Assembly (NCBI RefSeq): GCF_000153185.1 | Contig: NZ_CH724150.1 | Location: forward strand, 487,123 to 551,122 | DNA length: 64,000 nt | DNA from: Reinekea blandensis MED297 | Lineage (GTDB): Bacteria; Pseudomonadota; Gammaproteobacteria; Pseudomonadales; Natronospirillaceae | Direction of reading: 5' to 3' | In this document: in pieces, positions 54,060-62,258 of the stretch | Numbering within the stretch: the first letter of the stretch is position 1 | How the letters are laid out: every line of letters begins with the position of its first letter | Program-made: the position numbers and the translations under genes | The notes under the pieces: model-generated | Told to the model about the DNA's origin: nothing | Seen by the model: only the letters and a program-made list of their open reading frames with translations | Databases searched by the model: none

Positions 54060-54151
54060 TTCTAACGCTCCTAAGTTGCGGCGAACGGTAGTGAATCCGA
54101 TGCCCGCCGCGGAGCAGTTTTAGCGGGCAGAACATCCTTGGCTTGTTATGC
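54060..54151 (-). other. attC-like site with inner GC hairpin
   Basis: On the minus strand GCATAACAAGCC (54151-54140) opens and GGAGCGTTAGAAG (to 54060) closes it; outer TAAC/GTTA boxes match. Inside is a hairpin with arms TGCCCGC (54101-54107) and GCGGGCA (54123-54129). The stop TAA of the upstream gene falls in the first box and the next ATG is 4-5 bases behind the last, exactly as in cassette arrays. The L arms pair only in part. Confidence 0.42.
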
Positions 54152-54460
54152 GATGCTTTCCACTAAAGGTTCATTGCTGATAGTCACAACTAATTCTTTC
54201 TTTTCTGTGTGAATACATATAATGCCTTTTGCTATCCAATTTATACCAATTACACTATCAAGGCAGTTATAGTCGTTCTCATCATCAATGGTTTCTTCAG
54301 AATATTTCATGACTCCAGACAACAGAACACGCGTCACAGGCTTCATTTCAGTAGGGTTGTTCACGCATTCAAGAACAATTTCTCGATTTCCAATATCGTA
54401 ATTACATTTGGAAAGAAATGGAGAGCAATTCTTCAACCAATTGCTAGTTAAGTCTTTCAT
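54146..54460 (-). CDS. Hypothetical protein, 104 aa
   Basis: Not recognised. A small soluble protein with a beta-rich look, several Cys (WLKNCSPFLSKCNYDIG, LECVNNP, NCLDSVIG), and the sequence TRVLLSGVMKYSEETIDDEND. No signal peptide. Its stop lies inside an attC-like box, so it is probably a gene cassette. Confidence 0.6.
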   Translation of the reverse strand: MKDLTSNWLKNCSPFLSKCNYDIGNREIVLECVNNPTEMKPVTRVLLSGVMKYSEETIDDENDYNCLDSVIGINWIAKGIICIHTEKKELVVTISNEPLVESIA

Positions 54461-54894
54461 TATCGTCTTTGCATATAGAGTTTATCCCCACGCTATTGCA
54501 TAGTTTCATGCACACCTATGTTATTGCATGAAATATTTCTATGCCGCTTCTAAGTTCGTCATATTGGGAGCTTTGGCGATGCGTGTCAATTTGAGCATTC
54601 TTATTTTTGTGCGCTGGCGCAAGTATTTGTGATATCCAAGCGTTAAAACACCCTAGGCACCTAATGCTGCTTGCTACTTCGCAGATTTTCGTTCTCAGCG
54701 TCACCTGCATACTTTTTAAGCTTTAGCCTTAATATCCGGACACTCTCCAGATACATATGCCCAATCAGCCCTTCATATGAGCTGTTTGTTGATAACACTT
54801 TTAATTGCATCCGCAGTGACCGACATAAAAAAAGGGGCTTTGCGCCCCTTGTCGAACTTTCGCTTACGTTTTCGGACCATTAACGCGCAGTAAA
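54461..54894. other. 434-bp intergenic stretch
   Basis: No supported gene. It contains an inverted pair TTTCATGCA (54504-54512) / TGCATGAAA (54525-54533) and, at its right end, the terminator at 54826-54850. Confidence 0.45.
54826..54850 (-). terminator. Terminator of the dienelactone hydrolase gene
   Basis: Arms AAGGGGC (54832-54838) and GCCCCTT (54844-54850); on the minus strand the hairpin is followed by a run of seven T. It lies about 45 bp beyond the stop of the 54895-55665 gene. Confidence 0.88.
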
Positions 54895-55665
54895 TCAATC
54901 CAGCTTGTCAGCCAGGAAACCCATTAATGCTTGCCAGGATGCCTGGTCGGCAGTCAAGTCGTAATCGCCACTGCCAAAAACGGTAAACGAATGGCGCGCG
55001 CCGCCATGGATTTGCGCGCTGTGTTCAACACCCGCCGCCTGCAAGGCATCCAGCAGTGCCGCTAAGTCGCTCATACCTGACACAGGGTCGGCCGAGCCGT
55101 GCTGGACCATCACCGGGGCCGCGACATCGTCATAGTTTTGCCCATCAGGTAAAGCCAGGCCACCATGGAAAGACACATACCCCTCAGTCTCCGCTCCGGT
55201 GCGCGCCAGTTCCAACACGGCGGCCCCACCAAAACAGTAGCCAATGACCACAACATCGTCAGTGGCACCGTCAATGCGGCCCGCTTCGCTCAAAGCACCC
55301 TGCAGTCGCTTCTGGAACTCTGCACGGTTACCATACATCTCGCCAGAGCGAGCACGGTTTTCTTCCATCGAGGTAGGTAGTCGGCCCTTACCGTATACAT
55401 CAATGGCAAAAGCCGTGTAGCCCGCGGCCGCCAGCATGTCGGCTCGCTGCTTTTCATAATCGGTGAGCCCATCCCAGTCATGCACAATTAAGACGGTGCC
55501 CCTGGACGTCGGCAGGTTTGAGTTGTGCGCAACGTACCCTTCAAAAGCCATTCCGTCGACGGTGTATTCATGCATCTGACCAGAAACCGCCGCTTGACTG
55601 AGCGCTGCTGCGCCAAACGTTCCAGCCGTTACCAGCAATATTTTAAACAATCGCAGTAAAGTCAT
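54895..55665 (-). CDS. Secreted dienelactone hydrolase-family protein
   Basis: A 256-residue alpha/beta hydrolase with signal peptide (hydrophobic 6-25). Catalytic triad of the dienelactone hydrolase type: nucleophile Cys in GYCFGG (about residue 143), Asp in HGSADPVSG, His in GGARHSFTVF. True DLHs are cytoplasmic; exported members are common in marine bacteria with unknown substrates. Stands alone with its own terminator. Confidence 0.87.
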   Translation of the reverse strand: MTLLRLFKILLVTAGTFGAAALSQAAVSGQMHEYTVDGMAFEGYVAHNSNLPTSRGTVLIVHDWDGLTDYEKQRADMLAAAGYTAFAIDVYGKGRLPTSMEENRARSGEMYGNRAEFQKRLQGALSEAGRIDGATDDVVVIGYCFGGAAVLELARTGAETEGYVSFHGGLALPDGQNYDDVAAPVMVQHGSADPVSGMSDLAALLDALQAAGVEHSAQIHGGARHSFTVFGSGDYDLTADQASWQALMGFLADKLD

Positions 55666-55989
55666 TGTGTTGGTCCTTTCATGATGTGAACAAGGTTTAC
55701 GATGTCAGCATAGATTTGGTTGCGTCACCTTGAACCACGATTTCATCAAAAAAACTGAAGATGATGATCATTTTCATTGTCCAAACATCAACCCTGGCTA
55801 ACTGTCCGTCGCTTCGGCAACTTTCATGCTATACCTTATAGACAGACAGTCGGTTTTAAGGACAGATATGCCACGTCGGATCGCTACACCATTCATCAGG
55901 AAACCTCGGCCGGGCTGCCTAAGGCGATTCGCTGGATATCGGGGTCACCATCCCCAGCACCACAGTACAATTGGCCTCAGGACAGCAGT
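55666..55989. other. Divergent intergenic region
   Basis: 324 bp between the hydrolase and the kinase. The kinase frame is open back to 55777 but residues encoded there look unlike a protein domain; no separate gene is seen. Confidence 0.4.
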
Positions 55990-58671
55990 ATGGTCAGAGT
56001 TTCAATGCTCAGGCTGAAGCAACACACTCTCGCAACTCTGCTCTACCCCGCGCTCCTGATACTCAGCGAGCAATATTCATCCCTGTTTGAATCTCAACCC
56101 ATCATCTGGCCGGCGACCGCTGGCTTGCTGGTCATCGCCCTGTCTTTCAATGTCCGGATGTTAATCGGGCCGATGATCAGCGGCTTTGTAATTCTGATTG
56201 CGGACATTGCTGTGTCCGGTACTAATTTGGGCTTTGGTATGAGCCCTCTCCAGGCCATCCTGTTCAGTGCGGGAGCGCTAATCCGAACCCTGTTCGTTTT
56301 ATGGCTGATCAACCGCTGGATCCGCCCTTTAGCCGATACTTTGCGAACCCCCCTTCGACTTCTGGTGTTTATGGTTCTGATCGGGCCGGTAAACGGCAGT
56401 CTCGATACGTTCGTTATGCTGTTCTTTATTGACAGCAGCACCTACGCCAATGATGTGCTGCTGACTCTGTATGTTCGTTGGTGGTTAGCCATGACGGCGG
56501 GAGGTTTGATTTTTACACCACCGTTGCTGCTGATCCTGAGTCCAGAACTGATGTCGGCCTATGCTCGCCGCTGGTATCTCTGGAGCAGCCTGTTTGCCAT
56601 CGCCCTGCTCTATGCCATTGTGATGTTTATTCATGTCCAGGTTTACGATGAACTCGAACAGTTAAATCAACGCACGTCGGATCGTTTAGCCGAGTCGTTG
56701 CGTGATACGTTCGATGAAATTGTTGACCTGAACAACAGCATGCGCAGTCTTTTGACCGTTCTGCCGGACGTTGATGAAGAGAGCTTCTTCAGCATTGCCG
56801 CGGAACTGCAGGGTTACGACAGTCCTTTTGTCTCATTTGTCTCCTGGTCGGACTGGGTGCCTGAAGATCGCCGCATCGCTTATGAAAACCAGTTCAATTG
56901 TGAGATAAACCCGATACGAGAAGAAGACACGTACTCAGACCCTTCCGACATCAATGTTCTTATTCCGGTTCGCTATCTCTATCCCGCCAGTGTGACTGAA
57001 CAGGTGCGATGTCGTGATTTAGCGGCAGAGCCGCAACGACGACGGGCGTTGTTCATTGCCATCCAAACCGGCAATCCCTACCTTTCCGACCCGATAGCAC
57101 TAGCTGCTGACCAGGGTCCCGGGCTTATTTTGTTTACCCCGGCCTATGACGATTACGCCGACCCGGTTGGCGTCATTGCCTCGGTCATTGAAATTGAATC
57201 TCTGCTGCAAAGCAGTATCTCGGACAACAATCTGCAATCGAGCTGGCTGGAAATTCAGCAACTGAATGACCAATCCGAGACCACAATCTATGAGCAGTCA
57301 CCCAATGGACTGGCCGGTTTAGCTGCGTTTGGCCGCAGTCTCAACCTGTCGTTCTACGGGCAATCCTGGCGAATTCACTGGCGACCGATGCTCTCCGAGT
57401 TCAGTCGTATCTTTGCCTGGCAGATCACTCTAGTCATCGCCATCGCTTCTGTTGCGGTATTACTTATTCAGTTTATTGCGTTTCGCACCGGCACCCTCAC
57501 AGAGGTGATCCAGGAAGAGGTTGAGCGCAAAACCAATGACCTGACCAACGCACAACAAGCGGCCGAACAAGCCACGATTGCCAAAAGCCAGTTTTTGGCA
57601 AACATGAGTCACGAAATCCGCACACCCTTGAACGCCATCATCGGCTTTGCGGAGTTGGCTCAGGATGAATCGAACCTGATGACCATCCAATCACATCTGA
57701 AAGGCATTTCCAGTTCTTCAGAGGCACTGCTCGGCCTGGTCAACGACGTGCTGGATTATTCGAAACTGGAAGCGGGGAAACTGGAACTGCATCGGGCCCC
57801 TTTCTCGCTCCAGGAACTAGCAAAACGATTGCGATCAATCTTTGAAACCCAAGCTCGGGCACGAGGATTGAGTTTTCGTATCGACGTTGACTGCCCGGCA
57901 AACAAAGACATTGTCAGCGATGAAACGCGACTGCAGCAGATTTTGATCAATCTCTGTTCCAATGCCATCAAATTTACGCGTCACGGGGATATTCATGTTC
58001 AGATGCAGGTGCTAGAAGAACAGGAAACTCAGCTGATGCTTGTGGTCAAAGACACCGGCATCGGCATGACAGAATCTGAGCGGGCTCGGATTTTTGATCA
58101 GTTCACACAAGCAGACTCCAGCATCACTCGCCACTACGGCGGGACAGGCCTCGGTTTGAGTATCACCATGACCTTAACAGAACTGCTCGATGGGCAAGTG
58201 ATGGTCGAGTCCGAACAGGGTGTTGGCAGTCAGTTCACCATTCGCCTTCCGGTCTCGTTGCAAGCCAGTGAACAGGCGCCAGCCGGTCACTGGCGGGTCA
58301 ATGACAACTATCGGATACTGGTGGTGGACGACAACGCCGTCAACCTGAAGGTGACACGAGCTTTGCTGAGAAAAAGCGGCTTCCAGGTCGACATTGCCAG
58401 TCGCGGTGAAGACGCAATTGATAGCATACGTGCATCAGTTCCGGATTTAGTTTTGATGGACATTCAGATGCCGGGCATGGATGGTTTGGCCACCACCCGC
58501 CTCTTGCGTCAGGACCCGGACTTTCGCCACCTGGTCATCATCGGATTGACGGCCAATGTCAGCAAGGAAGACCGACAGGCTTGTTTGGACGCCGGTATGA
58601 ACGACTACCTGACCAAACCCATCTCTTTACTAAAACTGTCTGAATGTTTAAGCCGATGGTTACCAGTCTGA
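55990..58671 (+). CDS. MASE1-CHASE hybrid sensor histidine kinase
   Basis: An 893-residue hybrid kinase. MASE1-like membrane block (about 8-200; SQPIIWPATAGLLVIAL is typical), a periplasmic CHASE domain (about 235-470) between it and another membrane helix (about 475-500), then HisKA with SHEIRTPLNAIIGF (phospho-acceptor His), HATPase_c with NLCSNAIKF, DTGIGM and GGTGLGLSI, and a C-terminal receiver with VVDDN, Asp in LMDIQMPGMDG and Lys in LTKP. ATG 55990 has AGGA seven bases before; a 71-codon upstream extension is not domain-like. No partner phosphotransfer gene is adjacent. Confidence 0.9.
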   Translation: MVRVSMLRLKQHTLATLLYPALLILSEQYSSLFESQPIIWPATAGLLVIALSFNVRMLIGPMISGFVILIADIAVSGTNLGFGMSPLQAILFSAGALIRTLFVLWLINRWIRPLADTLRTPLRLLVFMVLIGPVNGSLDTFVMLFFIDSSTYANDVLLTLYVRWWLAMTAGGLIFTPPLLLILSPELMSAYARRWYLWSSLFAIALLYAIVMFIHVQVYDELEQLNQRTSDRLAESLRDTFDEIVDLNNSMRSLLTVLPDVDEESFFSIAAELQGYDSPFVSFVSWSDWVPEDRRIAYENQFNCEINPIREEDTYSDPSDINVLIPVRYLYPASVTEQVRCRDLAAEPQRRRALFIAIQTGNPYLSDPIALAADQGPGLILFTPAYDDYADPVGVIASVIEIESLLQSSISDNNLQSSWLEIQQLNDQSETTIYEQSPNGLAGLAAFGRSLNLSFYGQSWRIHWRPMLSEFSRIFAWQITLVIAIASVAVLLIQFIAFRTGTLTEVIQEEVERKTNDLTNAQQAAEQATIAKSQFLANMSHEIRTPLNAIIGFAELAQDESNLMTIQSHLKGISSSSEALLGLVNDVLDYSKLEAGKLELHRAPFSLQELAKRLRSIFETQARARGLSFRIDVDCPANKDIVSDETRLQQILINLCSNAIKFTRHGDIHVQMQVLEEQETQLMLVVKDTGIGMTESERARIFDQFTQADSSITRHYGGTGLGLSITMTLTELLDGQVMVESEQGVGSQFTIRLPVSLQASEQAPAGHWRVNDNYRILVVDDNAVNLKVTRALLRKSGFQVDIASRGEDAIDSIRASVPDLVLMDIQMPGMDGLATTRLLRQDPDFRHLVIIGLTANVSKEDRQACLDAGMNDYLTKPISLLKLSECLSRWLPV

Positions 58672-58681
58672 CCGGAAATCG

Positions 58682-59440
58682 TCACCGCTTCTGAGGCGTT
58701 TTCTTTGGTTTCGCACGAACGACCATGGCCGAGCCCTGGCGGAAATCAATTTCAAACAGATCAATTTCACGAACCAAATCCCCGAGCTTTGAATAGCCGT
58801 AGTTAATCGGTGAAAATGAACTGTTGTTCGAGATATAGGTGCCCACAGCGCCGAGGTTAGACCATCCTGTATCGTCGGAGGTTTCGTCCACTGCGGTTCG
58901 TAACAAACGAACCAGATCCGATTTTCGCCGGAGTTCTTTTCCGGGTACGCGGGTGTTTGGCTTGGCGCCTTCTGACTTTTCGTCATCGTCATCGACTTCC
59001 GACGCTTCTGTCAGCTTTTCGATGTAAACAAACTGAGAACAGCTGTCGACAAACGCCGCCGGCGTTTTTTCTTCGCCGAAGCCGAAGACCATGAGACCGG
59101 CTTCGCGCAGCCTCATAACCAGCGGAGTGAAGTCACAATCGCTCGTCATCAGCGCGAAGGCGTCGACATTGCCGCTGTAAAGCAGGTCCATAGCGTCGAT
59201 GATCATTGCAGAGTCGGTTGCGTTCTTTTGCCGCGTATAGGCGAACTGTTGCATCGGACGAATGGCATTGGGTTGCAACTTCTCGGCCCACCCTTTGATA
59301 TGAGGGCTGTTCCAGTCGCCAAAGGCATGGCGGACGTTCACCTGACCGTAACGAGCAAGAACCGCCAGGACGCCTTCAACTGCACGATGACTGACGTTAT
59401 CACAGTCTATCAAGAGCGCTATTCGCATTTTATCGGCCAT
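58682..59440 (-). CDS. NYN-domain RNase with OST-HTH/LOTUS domain
   Basis: A 252-residue protein. The NYN (PIN-like) nuclease domain covers about 1-145, with metal-binding Asp residues in LLIDCDN, TDSAMIIDAMDLL and MTSDCDFTPL. An acidic linker (EASEVDDDDEKSEG) leads to an OST-HTH/LOTUS RNA-binding domain (about 165-245). Prokaryotic LabA/DUF88 relatives with this pair are thought to act on RNA. ATG 59440 is favoured (GAGG before); a TTG precedes it. No operon partner. Confidence 0.87.
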   Translation of the reverse strand: MADKMRIALLIDCDNVSHRAVEGVLAVLARYGQVNVRHAFGDWNSPHIKGWAEKLQPNAIRPMQQFAYTRQKNATDSAMIIDAMDLLYSGNVDAFALMTSDCDFTPLVMRLREAGLMVFGFGEEKTPAAFVDSCSQFVYIEKLTEASEVDDDDEKSEGAKPNTRVPGKELRRKSDLVRLLRTAVDETSDDTGWSNLGAVGTYISNNSSFSPINYGYSKLGDLVREIDLFEIDFRQGSAMVVRAKPKKTPQKR

Positions 59441-59612
59441 CAACCAACCTCTTTTTCATGTTCATGTCTAACTCACGAAACTGTGCGTCATTTTGTCAGT
59501 TTCACTGGGTGAAAGACAGCCCGCTTTGTGCAAGAACAGGATGCAAACGATGGTGGTCCGCTCTAAGATTACACAGACTTTTCTTAACCCGTTTTTATCA
59601 TCAGGAGGTCCT

Positions 59613-60209
59613 GTGACGAACCCATGGAATACACGTTTCGACCGTGACGAGTATGTCTACGGTACCGAGCCTAACGCATTTTTACTGCAGTCTTTTAAGC
59701 AGATCCCTAACGGTCGGGTGTTGTGTTTAGGGGAAGGTGAAGGCCGCAATGCGGTGTTTCTTGCTGAACAGGGATACGAGGTGGTGGCAGTCGATGCGTC
59801 AAATGTCGGGTTAGATAAAGCTCAGCGACTGGCTGAGACCCGGGGCGTTCAGATTGAGACCCGCGTCGCCGACTTAACCGACTACGATCTGGGTCAGGAG
59901 CAATGGCAAGGCATCGTTTCAATCTTCTGCCACCTCCCGCCCGAACTGCGCCAATCGGTTCACGCGCGGATCGCACCGGCACTGGCACCGCAAGGCAGCC
60001 TGCTGTTAGAAGGCTATACGCCCGATCAGCTGGCGCACGGCACTGGAGGTCCACCATCAGTCGAAATGCTGTACCACCCGGCTATGCTGCAACAGGACTT
60101 TGCAAACCTGACCATCAACTGGCTTGAAGCCAAGGTGCGCGATGTTACCGAAGGCATCGGACACACCGGAACCGGGGCGGTCGTACAACTCATTGCCCGA
60201 AAAATCTGA
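59613..60209 (+). CDS. SAM-dependent methyltransferase (TehB-like)
   Basis: A 198-residue class I methyltransferase. N-terminal NPWNTRFDRDEYVYGTEPNAF is typical for TehB/thiopurine-like small methyltransferases; SAM motif I is VLCLGEGEGRNAVFLA, then VVAVDASNVGLDKA. GTG start at 59613 is set by a perfect AGGAGG four bases before; the frame is open further back without such a site. Substrate unknown (tellurite, thiols or small xenobiotics are options). Convergent with rarD, 12 bp apart. Confidence 0.85.
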   Translation: MTNPWNTRFDRDEYVYGTEPNAFLLQSFKQIPNGRVLCLGEGEGRNAVFLAEQGYEVVAVDASNVGLDKAQRLAETRGVQIETRVADLTDYDLGQEQWQGIVSIFCHLPPELRQSVHARIAPALAPQGSLLLEGYTPDQLAHGTGGPPSVEMLYHPAMLQQDFANLTINWLEAKVRDVTEGIGHTGTGAVVQLIARKI

Positions 60210-60221
60210 AACATGTTCGGG

Positions 60222-61130
60222 TTACTTGGCTGAGTCGGCCGCCAGCTCCGCCGACATCGCGCGCTTAACCCGACGCAGTTCCGCTTGCTTCCGGACCAGG
60301 CCGGTGATGAAACACGCCATGGCGATCCAGACCATAACAAAGGTAACGTACCGTTGCGACGGCACTGCTTCTTCCAGAATCCAAACGGCCGTCATAAATT
60401 GCATTAACGGGTTGAGGTACATGATAAACCCGGCCACAACCAGGTTCAGCGCACGCACCGACGCGGCAAAGAACAATAAGGGAATGGCGGTCACCACACC
60501 GGACAAAACCAACAGCACCCAGCTGGGTAAGTCATGTTGCAACTGGCCCTGCTGAGCAACACCAGCAAGAAACAGGAGCGCCAACGGTAGAACCCAGAGC
60601 GTTTCCATCGTCAGACCGAACAAACTGTCAATGGGCTGAATTTTTCGCACCAAACCATAAAAACCGAAGCTGAACGCAAGCACCAGAGACACCCAAGGAA
60701 CGCCCCCCAACGCGATCAGTTCAAACAGAATCGCGGCTAAGGCAATGGCGCCTGCGGCAAACTGCCAATGATTAATCGACTCTTTCAGTAATACCCGCCC
60801 GAGAAACAGGCTGACCAGTGGCGTAATGAAATACCCCAGGCTGGTTTCGACCACGCGATGCTGACTGACCGCCCAGATAAACACATACCAGTTCAGCGAT
60901 ATCAGAACCGACGCCAACAGGCTCCACAGTAAGGTGGATCGATTGCGCCACAACTTGCGAAAAGCACCGAACTGCCCAAGCAAGAGAAGTAACGCTGCTG
61001 AAAACACGCAGGCAAACACAATCCGAAACGACAGCACCTGCATCGCATCGATGTGCGACAACAGGCTGAAAAACAGTGGAAAACAGCCCCACATGGCGTA
61101 AGCGCTGACTGCGTAAATCAAGCCTTTCAT
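60222..61130 (-). CDS. rarD: RarD-type EamA permease
   Basis: A 302-residue inner-membrane protein of the RarD branch of the drug/metabolite transporter superfamily, about ten membrane helices in two EamA halves. GLIYAVSAYAMWGCFPLFF at the N-terminus and SLNWYVFIWAVSQHRVVETSLGYFITPL are nearly diagnostic. Substrate is not established for RarD. Confidence 0.9.
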   Translation of the reverse strand: MKGLIYAVSAYAMWGCFPLFFSLLSHIDAMQVLSFRIVFACVFSAALLLLLGQFGAFRKLWRNRSTLLWSLLASVLISLNWYVFIWAVSQHRVVETSLGYFITPLVSLFLGRVLLKESINHWQFAAGAIALAAILFELIALGGVPWVSLVLAFSFGFYGLVRKIQPIDSLFGLTMETLWVLPLALLFLAGVAQQGQLQHDLPSWVLLVLSGVVTAIPLLFFAASVRALNLVVAGFIMYLNPLMQFMTAVWILEEAVPSQRYVTFVMVWIAMACFITGLVRKQAELRRVKRAMSAELAADSAK

Positions 61131-61448
61131 AATCGTTCAGCCTCTTGGAGAGAAGTTGGTCCGACCCCGATCGGGTGCGCCCGATGATGCGCATTGGACA
61201 GAAACAGCTCGCCATAGTACGCAATACCCGCCCCTCTATGCCACCGTTAACCGAGATTTCTTCTCATCTATTCGTCGATGACAGACGGCGTGTTTAGCAA
61301 CATACCGAGTATGATTCAAATATGAAACATATGTTGCAACAATAAGACACAATCACGTCAAGTAGAAAAAATAATTCCTTATTTTTCAATGACTTAAAAT
61401 TGGCACGGCATTTGTAATAAGAGTTTCAACTATTCTGGAGAACAGACA
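61131..61448. other. Regulatory region before the carbonic anhydrase-SulP genes
   Basis: 318 bp without a gene; AT-rich from 61300. It contains the sigma-54-like promoter at 61401-61414. Confidence 0.5.
61401..61414 (+). promoter_or_regulatory. Sigma-54-like promoter
   Basis: TGGCACGGCATTTGT has the -24 GG of TGGCACG and, ten bases on, GT in place of the -12 GC. It is 35 bp before the carbonic anhydrase-like ATG, a normal distance. One invariant base is off, so moderate confidence. Confidence 0.45.
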
Positions 61449-62237
61449 ATGCCTCATTCAATGGTTTGGTTATCAACTGACGAAATCATCGGGAAAGTTC
61501 CCTGCACCTGTGTCGATGGTCGCACCAGCGGCCTGAGATACAGTGCCGCTGGCGGCAGCCTGGGCTTACTGATGTCGATTTTAAACTACGCTGAAAAAAA
61601 ACGTGGTCGGTCGCTGACGGACGATGAAATTCACGATGCCATTCATTCACTGGCCATAACAACCAGTCCGATGTATCTGCATACCGACCAGCATACCATC
61701 GAGCTGATCTATGCTCGGATGGGACTGGAGTCCGATACCCGACTGCGAGCACTGACCGAACAGCAGCAACGCTCTTTTACTGAGCTGGCCGTTCGTCCTG
61801 ATCACCAGGGTTGCGGTCACATTAAGCTGATGATGCAACACCCGGAAAAATACAACGTGTCGTTGCGCTTGGCTGAACGGGTTCTGCGTCAACACCTGAA
61901 GCTGTTTTTCGCACGCACCGAGAACGTACTGTTTGATGTTCTTGCCGGTCATCACGCTGAAGAGCAGGTTTTCATTATTGAAGAACAGTCCAACATCGAT
62001 CCGCGCGACGAGACGGTGCTGGTTTTGGAAAACAAAACCGACGGTCAACAGTTCTTTTGTCATCGGCCTTTAAAACGCGAACTGATCCGTCGCTATACCG
62101 AATGGCTGACGGAACATCAGGTCTACAACTTTACCGATGAAGACCGCACAGCACTCGCCCTGCTCCACAATCAACAGGCAGAAACAACACTCGGCATTTT
62201 GGCCGGCGATCTGTCGATCGAAAAAATTGACCTTTAA
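61449..62237 (+). CDS. Zeta/cadmium-type carbonic anhydrase-like protein
   Basis: A 262-residue cytoplasmic protein. It resembles the repeats of diatom cadmium carbonic anhydrase (CDCA, zeta class): Cys21 in PCTCVDGR, a GG loop (AAGGSLG, 34-39), His78 in LHTDQH, Cys122 in HQGCGHIKLM, and GHHAEEQVFII (167-177), which parallels HGSHAEKVVYI in CDCA as I remember it. The Cys-His-Cys set matches the Zn/Cd ligands of that enzyme, with a 34-residue insert between His and the second Cys. No signal peptide. GGAGA lies before the ATG. SulP transporter follows 21 bp later, so it likely turns CO2 and bicarbonate over inside the cell. Family assignment is from motif memory; activity unproved. Confidence 0.72.
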   Translation: MPHSMVWLSTDEIIGKVPCTCVDGRTSGLRYSAAGGSLGLLMSILNYAEKKRGRSLTDDEIHDAIHSLAITTSPMYLHTDQHTIELIYARMGLESDTRLRALTEQQQRSFTELAVRPDHQGCGHIKLMMQHPEKYNVSLRLAERVLRQHLKLFFARTENVLFDVLAGHHAEEQVFIIEEQSNIDPRDETVLVLENKTDGQQFFCHRPLKRELIRRYTEWLTEHQVYNFTDEDRTALALLHNQQAETTLGILAGDLSIEKIDL

Positions 62238-62258
62238 TCACAAACACGGGAAATCAAC

